Origin: Sclerotiophoma versabilis
Lineage: Eukaryota; Ascomycota; Dothideomycetes; Pleosporales; Didymellaceae
Reading direction: 5' to 3'
NCBI GenBank assembly: GCA_012274445.1
Contig: JAAROD010000080.1
Location: 992,001-1,056,000, forward strand
Length of the DNA stretch: 64,000 bases
Made by a program: the position numbers and the translations under genes. Of the stretch, positions 31,086 through 40,007 are shown piece by piece. Under the pieces are notes generated by a model. The model searched no databases, was not told where the DNA came from, and worked only from the letters and a program-made list of their open reading frames with translations. Numbering within the stretch: the stretch's first letter is position 1; the number at the start of each line of letters is the position of its first letter.

Positions 31086-32067
31086 ATGGCCGGCGATGGA
31101 GAAGACAGAGCCTCGCTCGTTAACAGACAGCTACCAGAGATGACACTGTCGACAGCAGACAGTCCTCTTACAAAGGCGCGTCCGCCTCCAGAGAACCTCA
31201 AGCCTGCAGAGAGAGCACAATACCGATTCGAGGTTCATGGCAATGCGATCAGTATGTGAACATCCTAAGGGTATACAAGCCCTTTCTCCTCTTACACACT
31301 CTGGTTTGCCTTGATCTGATACATGTTCAGTTACTGGTGGAGCTGGTACACTAGCACTCGAGGCCGCTGAAGCCCTTCTCGAACACGGCGCGTCTGGTCT
31401 CGCACTATGGGACGTGAACCCCGATTCCGCATTCGAGAGTATCAAGAAGCTGCACGCACGCTTCCCCGACCGCCGCATCATGACCGAAGTCGTAGACGTC
31501 CGAGACGAAGCCCAAATAGCATCAGCTGTAGAGAGCACCGCAAAAGTACTAGGCAGTATAGATATGCTCTGCTGCTTCGCTGGCGTTGTCGGGTGTACAC
31601 ATGCTATCGAGATGAAAGCAGACGAATGGCGCCGAACACACGACATTAACCTGACCGGTTCGTTCCTCTGCGCACAAGCTGTGGCACGCCAGATGCGTGC
31701 TCAAGGCACACCCGGTAGCATCACCTTCACGGCATCCATATCTGCGCACCACACCAACTACCCTCAGCCGCAGGCTGCATACAACAGCTCTAAGACGGCG
31801 TTACTTTCGCTGGCAAAGAGTCTGGCGGCTGAGTGGAGCAGCTACGGTATCAGGGTCAATTGCTTAAGCCCAGGGTATATGGATACGATCTTGAACGATG
31901 GGCAGGGGCTTGAGAGGGCGCGAAACTCCTGGAACTCGAGAAACCCTATGGGACGGATGGGTCACCCGTGGGAGCTGACAGGGCCGCTGATCACGCTGGT
32001 TAGCAATGCTGGGCGGTACATAAATGGTACCGACATAATCGTAGACGGTGGAGCGATGGTATTTTAG
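31086..32067 (+). CDS. Short-chain dehydrogenase/reductase (sorbose/xylulose-reductase-like)
   Basis: Two exons, 31086-31251 and 31331-32067, with a 79-bp intron (GTATGT donor, TTCAG acceptor), encode 300 residues. After a 45-residue N-terminal extension comes a classical SDR fold. The acid at the end of beta-2 is ALWDVN, which favours NAD(H) or a dual preference. Other blocks are VVDVRD, SITFTASISAHH with the catalytic Ser, the YxxxK pair in AAYNSSKTAL, RVNCLSPGYMDT and the terminal NGTDIIVDGGAMVF. It most resembles fungal polyol/ketose reductases (Sou1, L-xylulose reductase, D-arabinitol dehydrogenase). The nucleotide loop reads TGGAGTLA, where the family usually has TGxxxGxG, so two glycines are replaced. 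The NNAG block is also changed, to CFAGVVG. Confidence 0.9.
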
Positions 32068-32755
32068 ACAGATTGAAGATGAACAATGTTGTTACCATGG
32101 GCGTTGCAAGTAGATCAGACGTGCTATCGTGCTGGTGTTTGTGTGGACTCGCAGCAAAGAGTGCATATTCAACTGAGACGAATCGCGTTTATAGGCCAAG
32201 CGTACCTCAAATGCAAGTGTCTTTCCAGCCACGCTCTCATATCTATCACGTTGAATCAGATGTTGGAAGAAACACACACACACTACCAACATATGTGTAT
32301 GCAAATGAAGGGTCGGCTATTGAGACGGAGAACTACATGCACTGGACATGCATCTGCGTAGGCGCCAGCTTGCAGTCAAACTTGAGGTAGCTTTGACTCC
32401 AAGTTTGGCTGCTTGTGTCCTTTGCTAGTTTTGCTACAAGTGAATGGGTTCCCTGCTAACTCTTTGCTCGACAGCTTTGGTTTCTTAAATAGGGACACAG
32501 TCTACGTGACAATCGAGCTGCATGCCCATTCCACCTATTGTGCAATGTTTATTCTCCTTGCCTCTCTTATGGTTTATTGTAATACATCAAGATGAGGGAC
32601 ATTGTTCGCTTGCCTCGGTTCTTGTATGGTCCTCAACCCCGCAACACAGTGATTCGACAACCACGCATGTGATGTCTGTGCCTACGCTCTTTAGCAGCCT
32701 GGTTTTTATGTACGATATAATCTATTATTTGTTAAATCTTGCATCAGCCAATCAC
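32068..32755. other. Intergenic with CA microsatellite
   Basis: These 688 bases separate the SDR gene from the tRNA-like gene. A short CA run (ACACACACACAC) lies at about 32271-32282. No gene was recognised. Confidence 0.5.
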
Positions 32756-32893
32756 GGGCGCTTGGTCTAGGGGTATGATTGTAAGTTTGACCTACAGAAG
32801 CTGTGACTCGCAGTGTCCTAATAAGCCATAGTTCGCTTCGCATCAATCGATGTAACCTGTGAAAGGTCGTGGGTTCAATTCCCACAGCGTCCA
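32756..32893 (+). tRNA. tRNA-Pro-like gene with an abnormal central insert
   Basis: Both ends are those of a tRNA-Pro. The acceptor stem is GGGCGCT paired with AGCGTCC (one G-U pair). The D-arm and A-box read TGGTCTAGGGGTATGATT, nearly the same as in the tRNA-Pro at 63504. The T-arm is perfect, GTGGG-TTCAATT-CCCAC, with the B-box, and a TTTTT terminator follows at 32896. Between D-arm and variable loop lie 83 bases instead of the usual 17. I cannot pair bases next to the D-arm with bases next to the variable loop into a five-bp anticodon stem, so no anticodon can be read. The insert can itself form a stem: 32789-32797 with 32857-32868. It is either a tRNA with an unusual intron or a disrupted copy. 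Confidence 0.55.
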
Positions 32894-33336
32894 TGTTTTT
32901 GCTCTATCCTCTTCGTTTTCTCTCTTACCCACGACGTAAGAGAAACTATCTCTTTGCTCATGATCGGGCATTCGAGGCTGTGATAACTACTATGTAGAAG
33001 GAGCCAAGCACTGTGGCGTTTCGAGCCTTGAAAATTTGACAGTAAAAGCCAGCAACAGACTGGACACCATGGGAGAGATTAAACATCTCATAGCCATGGC
33101 TCTCCACAGAATATTGAAGTGCCTTGTCTCAACAGGATTAATACAGGTCACATCAGGTCACGATGTTGTGATCGCCTTGCCGTGCTATTTGGAATGACTA
33201 CTCTAGCGTCGAATAAGTGTCCCAAGAACGGAACGAACTTCAACGACTCGACGTCATGCGGTAAATAAACACAAAAAGCGAGTAGTCCTGCTCAAACCAG
33301 TTACCATTTTACGCAACATTGAGAGCCTCCTTCAAC
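32894..33336. other. Intergenic
   Basis: These 443 bases run from the tRNA-like gene (its T-run terminator is at the start) to the MAPEG gene and hold the latter's promoter. No other feature was recognised. Confidence 0.5.
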
Positions 33337-33984
33337 ATGGCCGCCAACATCCTCGACGTCCCCCGTAACTTCGTAGGTGACCCAGGTTGATTAGCCAAGA
33401 GCAACGCAAACCATAAACATACGAGGATCCATCTTTCTAACGCACCCCTCGCAGTCCCTTTATGCCGTCCCAGCGGCATGGGTTCTGTCCATCGCTCCCC
33501 ACTTCTACGCCGCCTCTCTTGGCAAGTTCGACAACAAGGTTAGATATACTAACCATCCTTTCACAATGTGACTCCCTGACACCTTCAAGAACCCACGCAC
33601 CTACACCCGGGACACCGAAAGTGATCAAGGCATTGACAAGGCCACGAAAGCAAAGATCGTCCGTGCTGAGGGCGCCCAGCAGAACGGTTTTGAGAATCTT
33701 GGACTGTTCGCTGCAGCGGTTGTGATTGGCAATGTAGCGAAGCTGGACAGCTCCACTCTGAACACGCTTTCTGCTGCTTATTTGGCGTCGAGAGTGGCGT
33801 ACAATGGGCTGTACATTGCGGGTACAACTGATATGCTCTGTAGGTGCTGCAACTATGAGGGAAGATAGTACAGGTGCTAACAGAATGTGCAGCAAACCTC
33901 AGGAGTGTGTCATTCTTGGCTGGCGTTGGTATCATCTGGACTTTCTTCATCAAGAGCGGTAACGTCCTTAAAGACCAGTTTTAA
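33337..33984 (+). CDS. MAPEG-family membrane protein
   Basis: Four exons, 33337-33372, 33455-33538, 33590-33839 and 33893-33984, encode 153 residues. The introns are 82, 51 and 53 bp, the second with a perfect ATACTAACC-type branch box. The MAPEG pattern is clear: a first helix (SLYAVPAAWVLSIAPHFYAASL), the loop FDNKNPRTYTRD, the conserved IVRAEGAQQNGFENLGLFAAAVV, then SRVAYNGLYIAGT and a final hydrophobic helix before NVLKDQF. MAPEG proteins are four-helix membrane enzymes of glutathione or eicosanoid metabolism. Fungal members of this subtype are mostly uncharacterised, so the substrate is open. The stop is 148 bp from the convergent neighbour. Confidence 0.92.
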
Positions 33985-34132
33985 AAGATGGGGATGAGTC
34001 AAGACAAGATTAGAAAAGATTGTGAATAGTGCAATACACGCAATCAACAACCCTGAATTGAGTACTACCACGGTCCTTAATTCAAGTAACGAAAACTACA
34101 GTGTCTTTGAGCCTCGACAGACTCCAGGCTCT

Positions 34133-36508
34133 TCAATCATCCTCGATCGGTGGTGGCGGTGGGATACTGAAGTCCTCTAGACTCCCCAATACCTGACTAC
34201 TTCCGTACACGTTCTGCGTCCTCGCTGTCACAGGACTACTCCAACCCTGCATTGCCGCCCTTGATGGACTAGGGAAACTACTCGGTATAAACAGCGACGG
34301 TGGCTTCTCCGGCGAGATGAAAGGCTGCGACTTCGAACCTCTACCGGGTGTCCTTTCTGCACTAACCACTCGCTGTGTTCTACTTTTCCTTGGTGTGACT
34401 TCATCAACCGTTGTAGCTTGGCTATGCTGGATACGTGCAGACGAGGAAGCTAAAGCCTCTGCCTTTGGAAGTCGAGGCGAGGCATTGTAGCTAAACGCAT
34501 CGGCTGCGGCGTGCATGCTTGACGAGTTGGGTGCTCGGGCATAGACATATTGTGAGTAAGACAGCCATTCGTTTTGGAGCTGTTGTTCTGCTTTGCTCGA
34601 GTGGGACTGCTGTGTTTCACAGTCTGCGGACGGGGAGCGCGGAACTTGCACAGGCTCGCCGTCGAGATCTGTGGATTGATGGACTAAGGTTGATGGTGAC
34701 TCTGGTACAATGCGCTGCACCGTACGTGGTTGAACTGGCCACAATTCGGCTTCTTCATCATCTGAAGATTCATCCATGATCACCGTCGGCGTTGATGGAG
34801 GATCTTCATTTGGTTGTGGTTGTACGGTTGGTGGTGTGCTGGGTATGTGATCAGCCGGCACAAGCGCTTGAGTGCTTTCAGTCATATCCAACTGGCTAAC
34901 TTGATTGGTCTGGTCAAGCGCTGGAAGTGACTGGTTCGAAATCGAAACACCTGGATCTTGAAGCAGTTGCGACTTGGCTCCCGAACAAGGAGACCGATAC
35001 GATTCGAATTCTGGTCCAACATCGTCATATATGACAGGCGCCCAAGACTCTCCCAATTCAGGTGAAGGTTGGTATGGTCCTTGTCGAATGGTTGGCTCCT
35101 CCATATCTTCTGAAGATTCCCGGCTATCCAAACGCGAAACCTCGTTCTCATTCGCGCATGCCAGGTCAATTTGGTTGAGCACTGCTTGTGTGTCTGCACC
35201 GATGGCTTGTCCGTGCACAGCTCGACCTGTACCACCGATCTGGCCCAGTTCATCCTCGAGATCGCTTCCTTCCTCGTCTTCAGAATCCTGTATAGTACTC
35301 GCAAACCTCCTCAAACGGGCAGGTGGCGCAGGCTTATTAATAGGCTCTTGAAAGGTGACTTGCCTGCGCTTGGAAGGCGTCTCTGCAACAATAACTGTGT
35401 TGCTTGTGCATTCTCTTAGGATGGATCTGTTGGATTTCTGAGGAGAAGTTTGGGTAGATAAGACGGATTCGGCCGGAGATTGTGATGATGGTATCTCGAA
35501 GACACGACGCTTCTCAGGTGTAGAGAGAAGGCTAAATCTCGATTTTGCGGACCTTTCAGGTCCTTCTGCTTTGTTCGAGGGCTGTCGTGTTGCCATCCTT
35601 CGTGGTGTCTGTCTGGTCCTAAGAGACGGTGCCACGATGAATTGAGTGGGCTGATAGTCTTCCTCATCATCATCATCATCATCGCCACCTCCGGTCATTG
35701 TCTCCATAGGGAAATCCTGTTCCTCCCCTTCCTGAAGCCTGGCAGAGTCGTCCTGGATATCGCCAGAATGTTGGACAGACGCTACTGAGTGGGTGGGCGC
35801 CTCGACCTCAAGCAGGCCTTGCTCGATGAGTGACTGCGATACCGCGTCCTTGTTTGTTTCATCGTCTTCCAGGTCTGCATCCAGATCGCTCATCTCCTCA
35901 AGCTCCTCCTTGCTCAGTCGACCCATGCCGGGTATCATTTGTGTAAGCGTTCGCTGCATCTTGTCCCTTTCCCTTTCTGTGCTTGCGCCATCCCAGCTGA
36001 CTCGCGATCGTCGCTTTACAGGTATGAAGTTGGGCTCGTCGGCACCTATCGAAGGTCGTCGTCCATCTGCTAGTTGCGTCATCGTAGACTGTCGTTGAAG
36101 GGTGCGGTTCGGCTCTTCTTTCGGTACCGTCTTCCGCCTTAAGTGTTTGGGTGAGGCTGTCAATGGCTCTGCGTCTGAGACAGACTCCTGTTGAAAGTCA
36201 CTGCTTTTCCGCTTCTTGCCCTTCGTTTTATGTACTGATGTGCTTTTTACAGACTCTTTGACTGCTGCTGCTTTCTGTACTGCCGGCTCCTCTTCTGTTT
36301 CCTCTTCTTCCTTAATGTGGGTCCTCTGTTGCCTCATCTTCTCTGGCAAGAACTTCATTTGCCTCTTCTCGGTCCCATCTTGCTCTGCTGGTTCTGGCCT
36401 GCGCACCGTCTTTTTCTTATGAGGAAAGCGGACTTGCTGCGGTACTTTCTTCGAGTAGTAGATTTTGTAATTTGCATCTTTGTTTTTCGTTCGTGTGCGC
36501 GGTGTCAT
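34133..36508 (-). CDS. Disordered, nuclear-type protein of unknown function with G1/S-type promoter boxes
   Basis: The gene is one exon of 791 residues with no recognised domain. The N-terminus is strongly basic (MTPRTRTKNK and HKKKTVRR), a probable nuclear signal. A short, better-ordered block at about residues 185-230 reads TLTQMIPGMGRLSKEELEEM, then SQSLIEQGLLEVEAP. An acidic run (six Asp, then Glu) precedes YQPTQFIV at about 275-290. Many SP/TP sites (TPSKRR, SSQSP, STPEKRR, SPEKPP) look like CDK-type substrates. The C-terminal segment ends with a PPPPP stretch. Two ACGCGT boxes in a 14-bp palindrome sit 37-50 bp upstream of the start codon. Together these suggest, but do not prove, a cell-cycle-regulated chromosome or replication protein. 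Confidence 0.82.
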   Translation of the reverse strand: MTPRTRTKNKDANYKIYYSKKVPQQVRFPHKKKTVRRPEPAEQDGTEKRQMKFLPEKMRQQRTHIKEEEETEEEPAVQKAAAVKESVKSTSVHKTKGKKRKSSDFQQESVSDAEPLTASPKHLRRKTVPKEEPNRTLQRQSTMTQLADGRRPSIGADEPNFIPVKRRSRVSWDGASTERERDKMQRTLTQMIPGMGRLSKEELEEMSDLDADLEDDETNKDAVSQSLIEQGLLEVEAPTHSVASVQHSGDIQDDSARLQEGEEQDFPMETMTGGGDDDDDDEEDYQPTQFIVAPSLRTRQTPRRMATRQPSNKAEGPERSAKSRFSLLSTPEKRRVFEIPSSQSPAESVLSTQTSPQKSNRSILRECTSNTVIVAETPSKRRQVTFQEPINKPAPPARLRRFASTIQDSEDEEGSDLEDELGQIGGTGRAVHGQAIGADTQAVLNQIDLACANENEVSRLDSRESSEDMEEPTIRQGPYQPSPELGESWAPVIYDDVGPEFESYRSPCSGAKSQLLQDPGVSISNQSLPALDQTNQVSQLDMTESTQALVPADHIPSTPPTVQPQPNEDPPSTPTVIMDESSDDEEAELWPVQPRTVQRIVPESPSTLVHQSTDLDGEPVQVPRSPSADCETQQSHSSKAEQQLQNEWLSYSQYVYARAPNSSSMHAAADAFSYNASPRLPKAEALASSSARIQHSQATTVDEVTPRKSRTQRVVSAERTPGRGSKSQPFISPEKPPSLFIPSSFPSPSRAAMQGWSSPVTARTQNVYGSSQVLGSLEDFSIPPPPPIEDD

Positions 36509-36897
36509 GATGTTTGCGGATGCATTGTGCTGATGTTCAGGTAGACGCGTCGACGCGTGGTTGCGTGGTTGCGTGGCGCGTCACCATGCCGAAATCGTGT
36601 GTCATTGGTCTGAGGCAACCTCGAGATCTTTCACCACGAACAACCACATCTGAATTACGATGCGCCTCGGGATCATCCTCACTGATAGGTGACTATCTCA
36701 ATGAGATTCTCTACATATATGAAGGCTCGTCAGTATCACCTTTGGTTGGAGGTATACAGTGCACGGTGTTGCGCTTTTATGCGGCAACTTCGCCCCAAGG
36801 AGGTGCCCAGAGATTTCGGCATGCTGACACTTGCAACATACCTTTGACATTACATTTCAGGATTCAGCGACAAATTTCTTTACCCATTTCTTGAACC
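36509..36897. other. Divergent promoter with palindromic ACGCGT pair and short direct repeat
   Basis: These 389 bases lie between divergent genes. Besides the palindrome at 36545-36558 there is a GGTTGCGT direct repeat just after it (about 36559-36575). Confidence 0.55.
36545..36558. promoter_or_regulatory. Two ACGCGT (MluI cell-cycle box) sites in a 14-bp palindrome
   Basis: ACGCGTCGACGCGT is a perfect palindrome with two ACGCGT hexamers two bases apart. ACGCGT is the binding site of MBF (Mbp1/Swi6-type) factors that drive G1/S genes in yeasts. The position, 37-50 bp upstream of the reverse-strand start codon at 36508, supports control of that gene; the divergent DUF4396 gene starts 340 bp away. 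Function here is inference. Confidence 0.5.
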
Positions 36898-37548
36898 ATG
36901 ACGTCGCTTAGTTCGACCTTCGCCATGCGTGGCTTCTTACGAGAAATCAAGCCAATGCTTTTCACATGCCAACGAAGGCTGGCATGCAATGAAAGCAGAG
37001 TCAAACCGGAATGCCCCAGCAAGGCAGCAGCAACCTTGACATTATCATCAAAACAGTTCTGGATGTCTTCACCAATATGGAAACGAGCAGGTATCAACAC
37101 TCTGCGGTGCCTCGTCGGTTGCACAGTTGGCGACTTCTCAACCATGTGGTACCTGCAATCATTTCATGCAGAACTTGGATTGTCAACGATCATGGCTTTG
37201 TCCAGTAGGCTTATCGGACTACGAAACTTTCTCAATAATTGCTGACATTTATCAGTGGCCTCTGGCATTACTACGTCATTACTCCTTGAAACCACTCTGC
37301 TCCGTTTGGGACGGGACCGCCTTACCTGGACTGCTGCCGCGAAGACTGCTGCAGGCATGAGTATGATCTCCATGGTCACAATGGAGGCTGCCGAAAACTC
37401 TGTCGACTTCCATCTGACAGGGGGCATGGTCCAGTTCGACTCACCCGCATTCTGGGGTGCGGCTATTTTCTCTGTGGCTGCAGGATTTCTGGCTCCCCTC
37501 CCGTACAACTATATTCGATTGCGAAAGTATGGCAAAGCTTGCCATTGA
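36898..37548 (+). CDS. DUF4396-domain membrane protein
   Basis: Two exons, 36898-37204 and 37256-37548, with a 51-bp intron (GTAGGC donor, TTGCTGAC branch, TCAG acceptor) encode 199 residues. The codon split by the intron is ATG. The N-terminal 60 residues are rich in Ser/Arg/Lys with few acids, consistent with a mitochondrial presequence. From about residue 62 the sequence follows the DUF4396 pattern: NTLRCLVGCTVGDFSTMWYLQ, a helix with GITTSLLLETTLL, then MSMISMVTMEAAENSVDFHLTGG and a last hydrophobic helix ending in PYNYIRLRKYGK. The family is widespread in bacteria as an uncharacterised small membrane protein with conserved His, Cys and Met residues. No function is established, and metal handling is only a thought. 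Confidence 0.82.
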
Positions 37549-37869
37549 TACTGATGTGTTGTGTTATGTACCAAGGGCATGGTTCGAGCTTAGCAATAAG
37601 GCCACAAGAGGTTGATAATGGAAGCAAGAAACAGCACGTTGAATACGGAATATCGAAGAGAAACCATAAGAGCTTCGGGGACCGACTAACGACATATTCT
37701 CATCGTCAACAAACCTAAGCCTGCAAGAGCGAAATACCTGTGGCCTCCCAGAAGAGCCGGAGATAGATACGCAAGTCCTCCGGCGTAAGAGAGATAATAA
37801 ACTCTTTTGTATTTTGCTCGTACGCAGCCTGGGGCTATAGGTTAATGGAAGCAGCCCACATCGATATGA
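37549..37869. other. Convergent spacer
   Basis: These 321 bases lie between the stops of two convergent genes. I see 3' UTR-like AT-rich sequence only. Confidence 0.45.
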
Positions 37870-38865
37870 TCAACCCGTCCTGCCCAACCACTCGAACAAT
37901 GCCTGATGGTACCTATCACTGTCCTGAGTCTGCGGAGCATGTCCCAAGTCTGTGAACTCGACCAATTCCGCACCCGGGATCTTCGCGGCTGTCTCCTTAC
38001 CCAGAACCGAATAGTTTCCCACCTTGGCCTGCACATCTGGCGGACTCCACGCCTTGCCAATAGCAGTGTTGTCTTTGGTGCCAATCAGCAGTAAGGTCTT
38101 CGCCTTCACGAGGCCAAACTCGTATGCGATTGGCTGCGTCAACACTGCGTCCGTCGTCGATGCCATGTTATAAGCGAAGACGGTGCCTTCGTCAGGCAGA
38201 CGGTATAGAGAAACAAGCATGTTGACCCAAATGTCGTACTCAGGCCTCCAAGTGTTGACGTAATAGGTAGCTTGTTGGTAGTTGCGTATTGACGTGTAGT
38301 TCGTCTTTAGCTCGTCCTGGTACAGCAGGTCGATCGGTCGCCATGGGACACCAAGTGCTTTCCAGTCTTCCAGACCGATGGGGTTTGTGAGGACGAGGTG
38401 CGATGTCACGTTGGGATACATGAGCGCGAAGCGGGTTGCCAGCATGCCGCCCATCGAGTGTCCAAGGATTTTTGCTTGTGAGATACCAAGCGACTGAAGC
38501 AGCGAGTTGGTGTTAAACGCCAGCTGTTGAAGAGAGAATTGATATGCTGGGGGCTTGGACGACTTGCAGAAGCCGATTTGGTCTGGGACAATGACCCGAT
38601 AGCCGTGCGTGGAGAGGCGGCGTGCTGTGTCTTCCCATGTTGCGCCGCAGAAGTTCTTGCCGTGGAGCAGAACGATAGTCTTGTTCGTTGCATTGGTACT
38701 GGGAGCAACGTCCATGTACGCCATTGAAAGGTTCAGTCGTTGCGATGTGAGGTTGTGGTATTTGACAGGCCATGGGTAGGTGTAGTTCCACGTGCTTGGA
38801 GAGACAACAGTCTGTCCGAGGACAGCTGAGACCACTAGGGCCAGCAGACAAGCGATGGATCGCAT
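37870..38865 (-). CDS. Secreted alpha/beta hydrolase
   Basis: The product is 331 residues with a clear signal peptide (MRSIACLLALVVSAVLG, then QTVVSP). The alpha/beta-hydrolase fold follows: IVLLHGKNFCG with the oxyanion HG motif at about residue 65, VIVPDQIGFCKSSKP, and the nucleophile elbow LGHSMGGMLATRFAL (Ser near 137). The acid is likely the Asp in LLLIGTKDNTAIG, and the catalytic His lies in DLGHAPQTQ near 309. Several N-glycosylation sequons (NYT, NLT, NLS, NAT, NKT) fit secretion. The closest textbook relatives are epoxide-hydrolase and haloperoxidase-like lipases. Substrate cannot be told. It starts 1.1 kb from the divergently transcribed carboxylesterase. Confidence 0.9.
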   Translation of the reverse strand: MRSIACLLALVVSAVLGQTVVSPSTWNYTYPWPVKYHNLTSQRLNLSMAYMDVAPSTNATNKTIVLLHGKNFCGATWEDTARRLSTHGYRVIVPDQIGFCKSSKPPAYQFSLQQLAFNTNSLLQSLGISQAKILGHSMGGMLATRFALMYPNVTSHLVLTNPIGLEDWKALGVPWRPIDLLYQDELKTNYTSIRNYQQATYYVNTWRPEYDIWVNMLVSLYRLPDEGTVFAYNMASTTDAVLTQPIAYEFGLVKAKTLLLIGTKDNTAIGKAWSPPDVQAKVGNYSVLGKETAAKIPGAELVEFTDLGHAPQTQDSDRYHQALFEWLGRTG

Positions 38866-40007
38866 CGTGTATAAAAGTCACGATAGATATTTGTCAAGAG
38901 TTGAAACTCTCAGGAGTGCGATCCCGTAAGATCTTATGAGATCCCACACCCTTGCGCTCGCGTACCTGGCATGCTGTACGATGACGGCTGCCAACCCCAA
39001 ATAGGTCCACCTCTCCGTTTATCTTAACAGGCGGCCAACCAGGAGTTGCATGCTGACACGAGGAAAGTGATTGTTTTGACTTTCCACCAACCCTCGACCG
39101 CAATTTCTGTTGTTGCATCTGTACCAAGCAATTCGATGCTTGTCCTCATGTAGGCTCCAAAGCTATCAAGATCTGAACAAACCAACCCAGATACCCAGGG
39201 CCAACTCTTGGTCACCACATTCGTCCATGCGCATTGAGCATACCTCGATAAAAAGATTGTGGGTTGCTGGTGATGTCGATGAAGTCGAGACGGTCGGCTG
39301 GGGTGTCGTGGCGGCCTAGGCCGGACATTGAAAGGCGATTCGCCAGCCTCCAATTCTCCGCAACCGTCATTTGCCCGCCCTCATAACATCCGCGTATCTG
39401 CCTCCTGACTAAGCTTGAACGGTCTCTCATTCATCCACCGGGCTACCCTCACTCGCCCCGTTCGCAGCCTCGATGATTTCCCGCCATGCACGTTGTCAAA
39501 GCTGCCTAAACGGCTAAATTGCCCGCGCAACACCGAGAATGTCTACAGAACGGCAGGCGAAACTCTTAGTCGAGCTTACGCTGCTGTGATGTCCCTTTTG
39601 TCAGCCGTCGCCGACGGAAAAACCCTGTAGAACCGCGCTGAATGGCAGTACATTTTGACATGATGTGCAAGAACTCAATCGACTGCAAGGTAGACGGAAG
39701 AGGGTGCACATCATGAGTACTCAGGTTGTTAACACCGTAATGCACACCATTCTGCCTAACCCCTGGTCTAGTAACGATCTGCCCTGAATATCCGGGGAAC
39801 CCGCATTTCGAAATGCTTGTATTCAATAGCCTCGCGTGGAGTATAACCTAGAGCCTGCTAGTTTTACAGCTCTTTCGTTTCGATGTAGGTCGCGATCCGG
39901 GTGTCCGGTACAGTATAAAACGTGCCACATCCTCTGTTCTATGTCGATCAGGCTGCTCCTTCTGCGATCCGGTCAAGAACTTGCAGAGGCTCAACCAGTT
40001 CTTCATA
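38866..40007. other. Shared divergent promoter region of two secreted hydrolases
   Basis: These 1,142 bases separate start codons of the alpha/beta hydrolase (reverse) and the type-B carboxylesterase (forward). I find no gene inside. A TATA-like CAGTATAAAACG occurs at about 39911, roughly 90 bp before the carboxylesterase start. Confidence 0.5.

Noticed and set aside
35670..35695. Trinucleotide run (tcatcatcatc) as a possible repeat element
   Set aside because: It is the codon run for an Asp stretch inside the 791-residue protein, not a separate element.
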